From contig NZ_RCWZ01000001.1 in the NCBI RefSeq assembly GCF_003675385.1, positions 186,001 to 250,000 on the forward strand: a stretch of 64,000 nucleotides of DNA, given 5' to 3'. A model generated the notes under the pieces. The model made no database searches and had not been told where the DNA came from. It saw only the letters and a list, made by a program, of their open reading frames with translations. Shown one piece after another: positions 17,875 to 26,843 of this stretch. The number at the start of each line of letters is the position of its first letter. Positions within the stretch are counted from its first letter, which is position 1. Made by a program: the position numbers and the translations under genes. The stretch is from Mucilaginibacter kameinonensis. Lineage in GTDB: Bacteria > Bacteroidota > Bacteroidia > Sphingobacteriales > Sphingobacteriaceae.

Positions 17875-18629
17875 AGCAATATATCATAGTCATTATTTTA
17901 ATGCTGCAGGCTTCATTTCTTTTTGCCCAGCAGGAAAAAAGACTTATCAATAAGGGTAACGAGCTTTACCAGCAAAAGAAATACAAAGAGGCCGAAGCAA
18001 GTTATCGCCAGGCCATGGGCCAAAAGAACAAAACTGTTGAAAGTAATTTCAATCTTGGTGATGCCATGTTTAAGCAGCAAAAGTTTGATCAGGCATCCGA
18101 ACAGTTTAATAAACTGGCGGCTTCATCAACCGATAAAAATGTAAAATCCGGAGCTTATCATAACGTCGGCAACTCCTTCCTTACCCAAAAAAAATTCCAG
18201 GAAAGTATTGATGCCTATAAAAAAGCGCTTGTTAATAATCCGGCGGATAATGAAACCCGCTATAACCTTGCTTATGCCCAAAAAATGCTAAAAAACCAGC
18301 AGGATAAGAATAAAGGCGGCGGGGGCAACAAAAACGACAAAGACAAGAACAAGGATAAAAACAAGAACGATAAGAATAAAGATAACAAAGACAATAAGGA
18401 TAAAGACAAAAAAGATCAGGACAAAAACAAGCAGGATCAGGACAAGAAAGACCAGGATAAGCAAAATCAGGATCAAAAAGATCAGCAGGGGCAGCAGCCT
18501 AATCAGCTATCAAAAGATGATGCCCAGCGCATGCTTGACGCCTTGAACAATGATGAGAAACAAACCCAGGATAAACTAAAGAATAAAAAATTAAAAGGCG
18601 CTAAAGTGCCTATTTCAAAAGATTGGTAA
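17871..18629 (+). CDS. batC: BatC, TPR protein with Lys/Asp/Asn/Gln-rich tail
   Basis: A 252-residue protein with a signal peptide (ending FAQ, about 20 residues), TPR units over about 21-140 (for example YKEAEASYRQAM and FQESIDAYKKAL), then a strongly biased stretch from about 149 to 207 made of K, D, N and Q in short KDKN and QDKKDQ units. The tail ends with DDAQRMLDALNNDE and a basic end. Such charged linkers are seen in many BatC proteins and may span the periplasm. The low-complexity DNA leaves a long artificial open frame on the other strand, which is not a gene. Confidence 0.88.
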   Translation: MKQYIIVIILMLQASFLFAQQEKRLINKGNELYQQKKYKEAEASYRQAMGQKNKTVESNFNLGDAMFKQQKFDQASEQFNKLAASSTDKNVKSGAYHNVGNSFLTQKKFQESIDAYKKALVNNPADNETRYNLAYAQKMLKNQQDKNKGGGGNKNDKDKNKDKNKNDKNKDNKDNKDKDKKDQDKNKQDQDKKDQDKQNQDQKDQQGQQPNQLSKDDAQRMLDALNNDEKQTQDKLKNKKLKGAKVPISKDW

Positions 18630-18652
18630 ATCTTGTTGTTTTGTAGATACTA

Positions 18653-20470
18653 ATGAAAATTAAACTTTCCATATTAACGCTGCTGCTGTGTTGCTCAAGC
18701 CTTGTGTTCGCGCAGGTAAAGTTCACGGCATCGGTAAATAAAAATACCATAGGTACTGGCGAGGTGCTTGAGGTTACATTTTCCATCAATGCCAATGCCG
18801 ATCGTTTTGCACCGCCTGCTTTTGCCGGTTTCCAGGTAGTTGGCGGCCCAAACGTGTCCAATAGCATCTCCATGATCAACGGCGTTACATCGGCCAGTAT
18901 AACTTATGGGTATGATCTTGTGCCAACCCGGGAGGGCGAAATAACCATCGGTCCGGCTACGATTATGTCGGGCGGCAGGCCGTACAGTACCACGCCAATT
19001 AAAGTTAAAGTAGTGAAAGGCCAGGGTGGGCAGGTAGGTCAGCAGGCTCAGCAACAAAGCAGCAATGGCCCCGATAGCCGTAATATTCAAAAAGGACGTG
19101 TAACTGACATTTCCAAATCGTTGTTTTTACGCACCGAGGTTGATAAAACAACCGCCTACATGGGTCAGCAGATCATGATGAACCTGCGCCTTTATACCCG
19201 GGTTAACATAGCCAACGGCGAGCCTGAAAAAATCCCTGATCTTAACGGATTTTACAGCCGCGACATTAAAAGCAATAATCCCAATGCTCAATGGCGTACC
19301 GAAATTATAAACGGTGTACGATACAATGTTACCGATGTTAAGCAAACTATCCTGTTCCCCGAGCACGAGGGCAATATCACCATCGAGCCATCTATCATGA
19401 ACTTTATAGTGAGGCAACAGGCTGCTTCATCGTCAGGTGATCCCTTCGACGCTTTTTTTGGTGGATATGAGGATGTAAAATATAAAGTTAAAAGTACGCC
19501 GGTTGTCATCCACGTAAAGCCGTTGCCACAGGCAGGGAAACCTGTTGAATATACCGGTGCCGTAGGTAAGTTTAATATTGAAGCTTCCCTTGATAAAAAT
19601 GATGTTAAAGCAAACGATGCTATCAACTACACCATAAAGATAAGCGGTACGGGCAACCTGAAATTGCTAAAACCGATAAGCCCGAATTTTCCGGCCGATT
19701 TTGAGAAGTATGAACCCAAAATCACCGATACCATTACCGAAAATGCCAGTGGTTCATCGGGTAACAGGAAATACACATACTTGCTTATCCCAAGGCATCA
19801 GGGCGATTTTACTATCGACCCTATTAAATTCGCTTACTTTAATCCGGCTACCGGCAGATACGTTTCTTTAACCACCCAGGCTTTCCATATCAAGGTAGCC
19901 AAGGGTACAGGCGATGGCAGCAACGTTACAGCCTTTTCAAACGCTGGCAAACAGGATGTTAAAGTGCTGAGTAATGATATCCGCTACATTAAAACCAGCA
20001 CCGAATTAAACGACGTAGGCAGCGACTTTTACGGATCTGGTCTGTATTATTTCCTGTTGATCTTAGGTCCGGCAGGTTTTCTGGGGGCTTTGGTTTACGG
20101 TAAATGGCGTGATAAAAACAATGCCGATGTGGTAGGTTTGAAAAGCCGCAAGGCAGGTAAAGTGGCCGCCAAACACCTGGCCAGTGCCAAACAACAATTA
20201 AACGATAAAAAAGCGTTTTACGAAAACCTGTTCCGTGGTTTATATGGTTATTTGAGTGATAAGCTTAACATCCCTTATTCCGATCTTAACCGCGAAAAGA
20301 TAGCCGAGGAACTAAAAGCCCGTTCGCTTGACGAAAGCCTGATTAACGAGATGCTTGACACGCTTGACCTTTGCGAAATGGCACGCTATGCGCCTGTATC
20401 GGGCATTACCGAGCAACAGGTGTTTGACAAGGCCCAGAACATGATCAATAACATTGAAAATAAAATATAA
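18653..20470 (+). CDS. batD: BatD, oxygen-tolerance family membrane protein
   Basis: A 605-residue protein: signal peptide to about residue 20 (FAQ), three or more Ig-like beta domains up to about 440, one membrane helix near 463-482 and a cytoplasmic helical tail. This is the BatD layout, and its opening (VNKNTIGTGEVLEV) resembles the smaller protein at 14857, so the operon has two BatD-like members. A Q-rich linker lies near 130. batE starts immediately after, leaving a single base between. Confidence 0.92.
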   Translation: MKIKLSILTLLLCCSSLVFAQVKFTASVNKNTIGTGEVLEVTFSINANADRFAPPAFAGFQVVGGPNVSNSISMINGVTSASITYGYDLVPTREGEITIGPATIMSGGRPYSTTPIKVKVVKGQGGQVGQQAQQQSSNGPDSRNIQKGRVTDISKSLFLRTEVDKTTAYMGQQIMMNLRLYTRVNIANGEPEKIPDLNGFYSRDIKSNNPNAQWRTEIINGVRYNVTDVKQTILFPEHEGNITIEPSIMNFIVRQQAASSSGDPFDAFFGGYEDVKYKVKSTPVVIHVKPLPQAGKPVEYTGAVGKFNIEASLDKNDVKANDAINYTIKISGTGNLKLLKPISPNFPADFEKYEPKITDTITENASGSSGNRKYTYLLIPRHQGDFTIDPIKFAYFNPATGRYVSLTTQAFHIKVAKGTGDGSNVTAFSNAGKQDVKVLSNDIRYIKTSTELNDVGSDFYGSGLYYFLLILGPAGFLGALVYGKWRDKNNADVVGLKSRKAGKVAAKHLASAKQQLNDKKAFYENLFRGLYGYLSDKLNIPYSDLNREKIAEELKARSLDESLINEMLDTLDLCEMARYAPVSGITEQQVFDKAQNMINNIENKI

Positions 20471-20471
20471 C

Positions 20472-21233
20472 ATGATGAAGCGCATTATATACCTACTGCT
20501 CATCATCGTTATGCCTATATGTGCATTAGCTAACGATGAAGCTAACGTCCTGTTAAAAAAAGGAAACGACCAATACGCCAAAGGCCAGTACAAGGAAGCT
20601 ATAACTACCTACCAAAAAATTGTGGATGATGGGCACCAATCGGCATTGGTTTATTATAACCTGGGCAATGCCTATTTTAAAAATGAGGATGTGCCATCGG
20701 CGTTGCTGTATTATGAAAAAGCGCATAAACTTTCGCCCGGCGATGAGGATATCAATTTCAATATCCAGTTTGCCAATCAAAAAACAACTGATAAGGTAGA
20801 AGCTGGTACCGAGTTTTTTATCACCAAATGGTGGCACTCGTTTATCTTGCGTTTTTCATTAACAACTTTATCGGTATTAACCGTTTTGTTGATTGTTGCA
20901 GGTTCGGCATTGCTTGTAGTTTACCGGTTTACCAACTCGGTAGTCATTAAAAAGTTGTCTTTTTACTCGGCTTTGGTGGTACTGCTTTTAGGCTTTGCAA
21001 GCATGTTTGTGGCAAGTCGCCAGGATCAGTATTTTGACGCGCACCATGGTGCTATCATTTTCAGCACATCGGTAAATGTAAAAAGCGCTCCAACACCTAA
21101 CGCCAAAAACCTGTTCCTGATCCACGACGGAACCAAGGTTCAAATTTTGGAAGATAATAACGGCTGGATGAAGATCAGGCTGGCCAGCGGCAACGAAGGC
21201 TGGATCAATGCTTCGGATGCTAAGGAAATATAG
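20472..21233 (+). CDS. batE: BatE, TPR plus SH3-type membrane protein
   Basis: A protein of about 253 residues when started at 20472, directly after the batD stop; an earlier in-frame ATG at 20454 would overlap batD and add six polar residues before the signal peptide. Signal peptide to about residue 20, two TPR-type units (YKEAITTYQKIV and ALLYYEKAHKLSP), two membrane helices (about 120-165) and a C-terminal bacterial SH3 domain (VNVKSAPTPNAKNLFL to EGWIN). This is the known BatE layout. It closes the operon; downstream is a repeat cluster. Confidence 0.9.
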   Translation: MMKRIIYLLLIIVMPICALANDEANVLLKKGNDQYAKGQYKEAITTYQKIVDDGHQSALVYYNLGNAYFKNEDVPSALLYYEKAHKLSPGDEDINFNIQFANQKTTDKVEAGTEFFITKWWHSFILRFSLTTLSVLTVLLIVAGSALLVVYRFTNSVVIKKLSFYSALVVLLLGFASMFVASRQDQYFDAHHGAIIFSTSVNVKSAPTPNAKNLFLIHDGTKVQILEDNNGWMKIRLASGNEGWINASDAKEI

Positions 21234-21534
21234 TTTTGAGCTAAAGGCTTAAAGCATTCAACTCATACAAAGTCCAAACAATTGCTGTCCGTAGACTTTG
21301 TCTACGGATTCAATATGCCTGTAGTTTGCAACTACAGGCTGCCACTGGTCGAAGTTTAGCAATAGCGTAACTTCGACCTAAAATGATGGAAGCATCCTGC
21401 CTCCGTGGATTATCAAATATAGCTATTGGGTTAAGCTTTCAGCTTAACCTATTGTAGATCCAAGTTACGCTATCCGCTATCGCTAAACTTGAACCAGATT
21501 TTCTTTTTGCTTTAAGCCTTCGGCTTTCAGCTTC
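21234..21534. repeat. Cluster of small hairpins between convergent batE and PfkB genes
   Basis: Perfect hairpins: CCGTAGAC-TTT-GTCTACGG (21289-21307), GCCTGTAGTT-TGC-AACTACAGGC (21317-21339), GGTCGAAGTT...AACTTCGACC (21347-21378) and GGTTAAGCT-TTC-AGCTTAACC (21429-21449). The motif AAGTTTAGC...GCGTAACTT recurs inverted near 21470-21490. No gene is seen. The hairpins probably end transcription from both sides. Confidence 0.7.
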
Positions 21535-22410
21535 TTAAACCCTATTTTTCTCCAGCAACTCCAATACATCCTCTTCGGTACCTGTAAAAGGGCCCGATGA
21601 TTCAATTTTGAAGCTGGCCATGGCCGCTGCAAACTCGCCTGATTCCTGGAAGCCTTTGCCTTTGGCGCGTTGGTATAAATAGCCAGCCATATAAGTATCT
21701 CCACAGCCGGTAGCGTCAACTACTTCTGACGGTTTATATGCCGGGATCTGGTAATAAACACCATCGGTATAAATAACCGACCCCATGCTGCCCAGTGTAA
21801 CCACAACTTCATTAACCCCCCATTCGTTCAAAACTTTGGCGCCTTCGTGGATATCAGTGATACCCGTAAGTACTTCCATCTCGTGTTCGTTCACTTTCAG
21901 GATGTGGATGTGTTGCAGGGCTTCACGCTTTTCGGGCCAGTCGATAGGCACCACGTTCTTATCTTCTACTTTGCGCAGGTAGCCCTGGGCATCAAGTGAA
22001 AGCTTGCCACGTTGCGCAAGCCCTTTTATAAAATCTACAGAGATATCATCGGCCAGCAAAGGGCCTAAATGATAAACGTCAGCCTTAATTTCGTCGAGCT
22101 GCTCAATAGTGAAAGGATCTGCTTTTTGAAGTACACGTTGAGTACGGTGATCCTGGTTAGCAGAGTAAATATTTTCAAAGTAAACCGTTTCGCCACCTGT
22201 TGTTGCATGCACCTCGATACCTTTGCCGCGGAGTTTTTCAACCACTGGCATCTCGCTTAAAGCAAGCGAAGTAACCAGCGTGTAACTCACGTCCATATTA
22301 CGAATGGCGTTTGAAAAATAAAAAGAAGTACCGCCAGCCATGTGTTTCACCGCTTGCGGTGTCACCACTTTATCTAACGTAATATGCCCTACACAACAAA
22401 TATCGTACAT
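21535..22410 (-). CDS. PfkB-family carbohydrate kinase
   Basis: A 291-residue ribokinase-like kinase. The N-terminal GG-containing substrate motif (MAGGTSFYFSNA) and the C-terminal signature DATGCGDTYMAG are present; D238 is the catalytic base. It phosphorylates a sugar or nucleoside hydroxyl using ATP in the cytoplasm; the exact substrate cannot be told from the motifs. No transporter or isomerase for a sugar lies beside it. It lies 132 bases downstream of the glycosyltransferase gene on the same strand, so operon membership is possible but weak. Confidence 0.92.
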   Translation of the reverse strand: MYDICCVGHITLDKVVTPQAVKHMAGGTSFYFSNAIRNMDVSYTLVTSLALSEMPVVEKLRGKGIEVHATTGGETVYFENIYSANQDHRTQRVLQKADPFTIEQLDEIKADVYHLGPLLADDISVDFIKGLAQRGKLSLDAQGYLRKVEDKNVVPIDWPEKREALQHIHILKVNEHEMEVLTGITDIHEGAKVLNEWGVNEVVVTLGSMGSVIYTDGVYYQIPAYKPSEVVDATGCGDTYMAGYLYQRAKGKGFQESGEFAAAMASFKIESSGPFTGTEEDVLELLEKNRV

Positions 22411-22542
22411 GAAAATTCCCCTATTATGATTTGATACTCAGCCCTTATTATTAAAACAAACGGCAAATGTAAGAAATAGGATTTTGTGTACAAGAAGTTA
22501 TCTGTTTTGTGACAGGGAAATCACTTTAAGAATTTTATCAAT

Positions 22543-23706
22543 TTATACCGTGCTCAATACATCTGCACCCGCCATTTCAGCCAGATCATCAAAATATACG
22601 GATGCCAGGTGCTCCCAGCTTAAGCGACTGCTGTATTGCAGGCCTTCTTCAATAAATTGTGCCCTCAGGCTATTGCTCTTAAGCAGTAATTCAATCTTTT
22701 CAATGTAGCAGCCGGCATCATAAGGTTCGCATTTAAAACCATTAATACCCTGCTCTATAAAATCTTTTGAACCTCCGCCATCGGCAATAACACAGGGCAC
22801 TCCGGATGCCATGGCCTCAAGTACTACGTTGCCATAAGCTTCAGATACGGAAGGGAACAGAAACAAAGTTGATGACGCATATAAAACCGAAAGCCTTTTA
22901 TGATCTACCTTACCGGTAAATACCGCGTTCGGCATTCTGATCTCGCAGGCTTTGCGGGCAACGCCATCGCCGGCAATTATAAAATTAACTTCGGGGTGGC
23001 GGTCCTGCATTAGGGTATAGATCTCAAACAGGGTTTCCAGGTTTTTTTCCCAAACCAGGCGGCTGGCGAATAATATGGATGGATTATCATTTCCTGTTAT
23101 CGAGCGCAGGCTACGTTTATGCCGGGGTGAAAACAGGCGGGTATCTATCCCCCGTTGCCATAACTTCATGCGATAGGTATCAATCCCCATATCAATCAAC
23201 TCGTCCTTCATAGTAACAGAAGGCACATATATCTGGTCGCACTGATTATAAAAAGCCTTATGGCTTTCAGTCATCATTTGCTTAACCTTATTGATCAGGA
23301 ACGGGGTATGTTTCAGATAATAATCGATATAGGAAATAAAATGAGTGTGATAAATGCTGATAACCGGCAAACCATGCTGGGTAGCATATCTTAGCGCGAA
23401 ATTGCCCAACAGCGATGGTGTGGCAATATGCACTATATCGGGTGAGAAATTATTTACGTCTTCGGTTAATTCGCTCATTACCAAGGCTGGTATGGCCATG
23501 GTATACCCGGTATTAATAGGCAATGTTAAAGCCGGGACTTTTAAGGATTCAAAACCAGCTATGCTGTCGGGACCGGCACCATACACGAACAGGAATTCAA
23601 AAATATTACGATCAATACGTTTTATGAGCTGATACATGGTGCGCACGGCACCGTCAAAATCTTCAATAAGTATCTCGGCAAAAAAGGCTACTCTGATCTT
23701 TTTCAT
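22543..23706 (-). CDS. GT4-family glycosyltransferase
   Basis: A 387-residue GT-B fold enzyme. The N-terminal half has the typical start (IRVAFFAEI and GAVRTMYQLIKR), and the C-terminal half carries the E-x7-E donor motif in SEAYGNVVLEAMASG. It resembles alpha-mannosyl transferases of the GT4 family acting on lipids or glycans at the cytoplasmic membrane face. There is no signal peptide. It is 22 bases downstream of the GDPD-like gene, so the two may be cotranscribed and linked to lipid or glycolipid metabolism; that link is inferred. Confidence 0.92.
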   Translation of the reverse strand: MKKIRVAFFAEILIEDFDGAVRTMYQLIKRIDRNIFEFLFVYGAGPDSIAGFESLKVPALTLPINTGYTMAIPALVMSELTEDVNNFSPDIVHIATPSLLGNFALRYATQHGLPVISIYHTHFISYIDYYLKHTPFLINKVKQMMTESHKAFYNQCDQIYVPSVTMKDELIDMGIDTYRMKLWQRGIDTRLFSPRHKRSLRSITGNDNPSILFASRLVWEKNLETLFEIYTLMQDRHPEVNFIIAGDGVARKACEIRMPNAVFTGKVDHKRLSVLYASSTLFLFPSVSEAYGNVVLEAMASGVPCVIADGGGSKDFIEQGINGFKCEPYDAGCYIEKIELLLKSNSLRAQFIEEGLQYSSRLSWEHLASVYFDDLAEMAGADVLSTV

Positions 23707-23728
23707 CTTATTGACTGATTAGAGGTTA

Positions 23729-24577
23729 TTACTTCGTGTTCACTTTCGCATATCTTACAGGATCCGGCCCCGTCATCAGGAACTCCCTTAGTTCGGCTAA
23801 TTTATCGGTATTGATCAGATCTACTTCGCACTCAAGCAGGGCGCGCCATACTTCTTTATTTTCGGGAGATGCCCACAGCCTTACCCGTTTTTTATGGTGA
23901 TGCGCCGCTGTTACGTAATCACGGAGCAGTTGTTTCTGGTCTTCAGGCATAGGGCCTTTGCCTGTCCAGCTTATGAGGCGTGAATATTTGCAGCTGGCAG
24001 TTTTGTAAATGGTATTTGAAAGCGTATCGGTATGTACCTGCATCAGGTCTTCATCAATAAAAGCGTAGCGTTGCTTTTGCGCCTGAAGCATTTTATAAGG
24101 TTTATTTCCTGTAATGACAATGGTTACGCTCCCCTCTGTTATATTGCCGTTATTATAACTTGATAACATCGGCGCGTAACGCTTTAACACCTCAGATAGC
24201 TTTGCGTAGGTCTTTTCCGCATCAGATTTAATATCGATCATCAGAGTAACTGGAGCAAGCGGATATACTACCTCCCTGTTTTTACCCTCGTAACAGTTAA
24301 ACAATGGCATTAAGTACAACTGCTCCAGGGTACGCTTTTTTTGAAAAGCAGGAAGCATATGTGCAACCAGCAATTCGTCGTCGCGCAGGTAAATATCAGC
24401 CTCAACGTTTTGGAAGCCGTTATCCAGGGCATCATACAGAGGCCGGTTGTGCCAGTAATCATTATGGGCGAAACCTTTAGAGAGGGGACTATTTTGAGCC
24501 TGGCAGGTAATGGCTCTGAAGGCAAGGATAACAAAAAACAGAAATTTCAGGTGCTTGTGGCAAAATGCTGCTTGCAT
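23729..24577 (-). CDS. Secreted GDPD/PI-PLC-like phosphodiesterase domain protein
   Basis: About 282 residues with the start at 24577; another ATG at 24601 overlaps a TAAATTTG promoter element, which favours the inner start. The signal peptide ends near CQAQ. The mature start AHNDYWHNRPLYDALDNGF followed by VEADIYLRDDELLVAH is the glycerophosphodiesterase-like pattern (His, then Glu/Asp metal ligands). A second catalytic His of standard GDPDs is less clear, as in the related AIM6-type group. It probably cleaves a phosphodiester of glycerol or inositol in the periplasm. Confidence 0.8.
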   Translation of the reverse strand: MQAAFCHKHLKFLFFVILAFRAITCQAQNSPLSKGFAHNDYWHNRPLYDALDNGFQNVEADIYLRDDELLVAHMLPAFQKKRTLEQLYLMPLFNCYEGKNREVVYPLAPVTLMIDIKSDAEKTYAKLSEVLKRYAPMLSSYNNGNITEGSVTIVITGNKPYKMLQAQKQRYAFIDEDLMQVHTDTLSNTIYKTASCKYSRLISWTGKGPMPEDQKQLLRDYVTAAHHHKKRVRLWASPENKEVWRALLECEVDLINTDKLAELREFLMTGPDPVRYAKVNTK

Positions 24578-24598
24578 CGTAATTTGTATTTGTTGATA

Positions 24599-24606
24599 CA
24601 AATTTA
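24599..24606 (-). promoter_or_regulatory. Candidate -7 promoter element for the GDPD-like gene
   Basis: On the minus strand TAAATTTG (24606 to 24599) matches TAnnTTTG and lies about 21 bases before the ATG at 24577. No convincing -33 TTG is seen at the expected distance. It argues against the upstream ATG at 24601, which would lie within the element. Confidence 0.45.
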
Positions 24607-24784
24607 CCCCTCCGATATGTACAGGCAGTTATGTCATGGTAAAGTAAAAGCAACTGATGCTTTAATTTATTGTAAATGAATTAACATTTTCATCACATTA
24701 AAATATACAAATCGATACTTTTCGATTAAGGCTGATTCACATTAAATCTGCATTTTACAAACAGGTGTTAATAAGCTATAAAGA

Positions 24785-25663
24785 TTAGCTAAGAATGAAC
24801 CCGGCAAGCTGTTGCCAGTTATTGGCTTTTTCAGGAAGCATCAACAGCGCTGAAATAAGCCCGAATACATCGGCCGCGCTCCTGCCCTCCTGCCTTAAAT
24901 ACCTAACCGATGTTGAGCCCGCCGACTTGGATAGTTTTTTTCCATCCCCTTCAAGCAACAAAGGGTGATGATAAAATGCTATATCATTAAAAGCCTCTTT
25001 ACCCATCATAGTAGCCAACAGAATCTGAGCCAATGTTGATGCCCACAGATCCTGCCCTCTTACTATCAGATCAACCCCATAAAACAAATCATCGATAATC
25101 GAAGTGAGCTGATAAGCCGGAAAGCCGTCTTTCTTTCGTACAACAAAATTTTCCATTTCGGCAGGCAATGGTGTTTGAATTATTGTGCCGTCATAATTCT
25201 TCACCTCCAATGTTGCTGCTTGATCGGTACGTAAACGCCAGCTTGCTTCGGGAGTGTTTAACGGGATCTGTTTATTTAAACAGGTGCAGTGCCCAGCTTC
25301 AATGAGTTGCTTCCGCGAGCAGGTGCAGGCAAAAACCAAGCCCCCAGCAACCAACTGCTCAAGTGCTTCGTTATACAGCTGCATCCGGTGCATCTGTGAA
25401 AACCGGGATTCAAAATCATCCGCATCCTTTGGCCCCTCATCCCAGGGGATCTCCAAAAAATGAAGCGTATCAAAAATATCCGTCAAATATTCGTGGTTAA
25501 CCCTTGCACGGTCAAGGTCATCAATCCTCAATAAAATTTTAGCCCCATGTTTGCGGGCCAATGCCGCGGTGATAGAAAACGACAGGATATTACCCACATG
25601 CAAAAACCCGCTTGGCGTTGGCGCAATGCGGGTTTTATTAAAATGTATCGGGGCGCTTGTCAA
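24785..25663 (-). CDS. gluQ: Glutamyl-Q tRNA(Asp) synthetase-like protein (GluQRS)
   Basis: About 292 residues when started at a TTG at 25663; no ATG lies in frame near the domain start. The only upstream ATG (25837) is inside a REP element and adds about 58 unrelated residues. Class I synthetase motifs: HIGH-type APTPSGFLHVGN near the start and KMSKS-type KLSKSAG. A CTC...HCTC cysteine set (in CTCSRKQLIEAGHCTC) fits the zinc site of the GluQRS group. Full-length GluRS has an anticodon-binding part that is missing here. The expected reaction is glutamylation of queuosine on tRNA-Asp. Confidence 0.8.
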   Translation of the reverse strand: MTSAPIHFNKTRIAPTPSGFLHVGNILSFSITAALARKHGAKILLRIDDLDRARVNHEYLTDIFDTLHFLEIPWDEGPKDADDFESRFSQMHRMQLYNEALEQLVAGGLVFACTCSRKQLIEAGHCTCLNKQIPLNTPEASWRLRTDQAATLEVKNYDGTIIQTPLPAEMENFVVRKKDGFPAYQLTSIIDDLFYGVDLIVRGQDLWASTLAQILLATMMGKEAFNDIAFYHHPLLLEGDGKKLSKSAGSTSVRYLRQEGRSAADVFGLISALLMLPEKANNWQQLAGFILS

Positions 25664-25748
25664 TTTTGTTAATGATTGATGAATGGCCCAAGATACAAAA
25701 GATGGGGAGTGCAGCAAATAGTCAATCCCCTGAAACGAAATGTAAAAT

Positions 25749-25868
25749 GTGCGGTTCCCCTCTTGAGAGGGGGCGCAATGGAAAGTGCGGCTGCAGGGGT
25801 GTGCTCGTCGACGCGCATTCTCTCTTGGCCAACACACCCCTCCACACCTCTCAAGAGGGGAATCGCAC
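25749..25868. repeat. REP element (diverged copy) upstream of the GluQRS-like gene
   Basis: GTGCGGTTCCCCTCTTGAGAGGGG at the left and CCTCTCAAGAGGGGAATCGCAC at the right form an imperfect 120-base palindrome, with TTGGCCAACACACCCCTCC in the centre as in the copies at 8868 and 29459. It lies between the SDR and GluQRS genes. Confidence 0.78.
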
Positions 25869-25909
25869 CTCCTCCATTCGCAATCCTTTTTAATACCTCC
25901 TATAAACCG

Positions 25910-26653
25910 TTAGGCCAGCAAGGTTCCGCCGTCAACAACTAAATTGAGACCGGTACCAAAGCTTTGTTTCATAAGGTAAACAAATGCAAGCGCAACATCA
26001 TCCGCATGGCCAACACGACCGAGCAGTAGTGTATCTTTTGCCCAATTGTAAAGACCTTCTTTATCCTCGGCAGGCATACTGTCCCACAGGTTGGTATCAA
26101 TTACCCCTGGCACAACAGCATTAACACGTATTGGAGCAAGTTCAACAGCCAGAGCCCTTACCAAACCCTCCATGGCACCGCAAATGCTACTGGCTATTGA
26201 CCAGCCCACGGCAGGCCTTGTTCCCGCCGTACCACCAGTTAAGTTTACCGAACCTCCTTCGTTGATAAAATGTGTGCCGTACTTAACGGCAGCGTACGCT
26301 CCCCAGTAACGGAGATTAAAAAATTTACGGGCAGCTTCAATATCGGTTTGATCGATATTATTTAGGTTAAGATTTTCAGCGGCGGTATAAACCAGGTGAT
26401 CGAACTTACCGGCTTGCTCAAAAAATGATTTTATATTTTCTTCGTGCGATAGATCTACAGCGTAGCCTTCGGCATCTTCAGGCAATTGGCTTAATGCATT
26501 ATTAATCTTGCTTTGGTTACCTGAAACTATGACAACTTTAGCACCCTCGGCAACGGCAGCCTTCGCTGTAGCGAAGCCTATACCGGTACTACCACCCAAT
26601 ATAATTACCCGTTTGCCATTTAATGACGATCTGTTTTCAATTTGATTGCTCAT
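25910..26653 (-). CDS. SDR-family protein lacking the usual Tyr-Lys catalytic pair
   Basis: 247 residues with the start at 26653 (MSNQIENR); the longer frame to 26761 adds a non-family stretch that enters the promoter region. The cofactor motif GGSTGIGFATA is intact. At the place of the usual YxxxK (YSASK in most SDRs) the sequence is GWSIASSICGAMEG, so both Tyr and Lys are absent, although the following GLVRALAVELAPIRVNAVVPG is a perfect SDR segment. I recall a subgroup of SDRs like this; the activity, if any, may differ from normal dehydrogenases. Divergent from the next SDR gene. Confidence 0.88.
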   Translation of the reverse strand: MSNQIENRSSLNGKRVIILGGSTGIGFATAKAAVAEGAKVVIVSGNQSKINNALSQLPEDAEGYAVDLSHEENIKSFFEQAGKFDHLVYTAAENLNLNNIDQTDIEAARKFFNLRYWGAYAAVKYGTHFINEGGSVNLTGGTAGTRPAVGWSIASSICGAMEGLVRALAVELAPIRVNAVVPGVIDTNLWDSMPAEDKEGLYNWAKDTLLLGRVGHADDVALAFVYLMKQSFGTGLNLVVDGGTLLA

Positions 26654-26759
26654 GATGTTTATTCTTTTTTTAGACATCACAAATGTCCCTCGTAAAAAAC
26701 CGGTTCCACTTACCATTTGGTAAAAAACGAAATATGAATTGATTTTTTCACAGAGTGCC

Positions 26760-26824
26760 ATTTATACAAACTGTCGAACAGCTTTATGTATAAATGTATC
26801 AGTTTTCATTACATCTGTATAAAT
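26760..26824. promoter_or_regulatory. Three TGTATAAAT sites between divergent SDR genes
   Basis: TGTATAAAT occurs at 26787-26795 and 26816-26824 in direct orientation and inverted (ATTTATACA) at 26760-26768, with centre spacings of 27 and 29 bases. Even spacing in a divergent promoter region is typical of regulator binding. The AraC gene at 27767 is the nearest candidate regulator. Confidence 0.5.
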
Positions 26825-26843
26825 CTGCCTAATAACCGCCGGC

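Noticed and set aside
25664..25837. N-terminal extension of the GluQRS-like gene to the ATG at 25837
   Set aside because: The extension is translated REP sequence and is not part of the class I synthetase fold; the domain starts near 25663.
26654..26761. N-terminal extension of the SDR gene to the ATG at 26761
   Set aside because: The extension reads through promoter-like sequence, and SDR length is correct from 26653.
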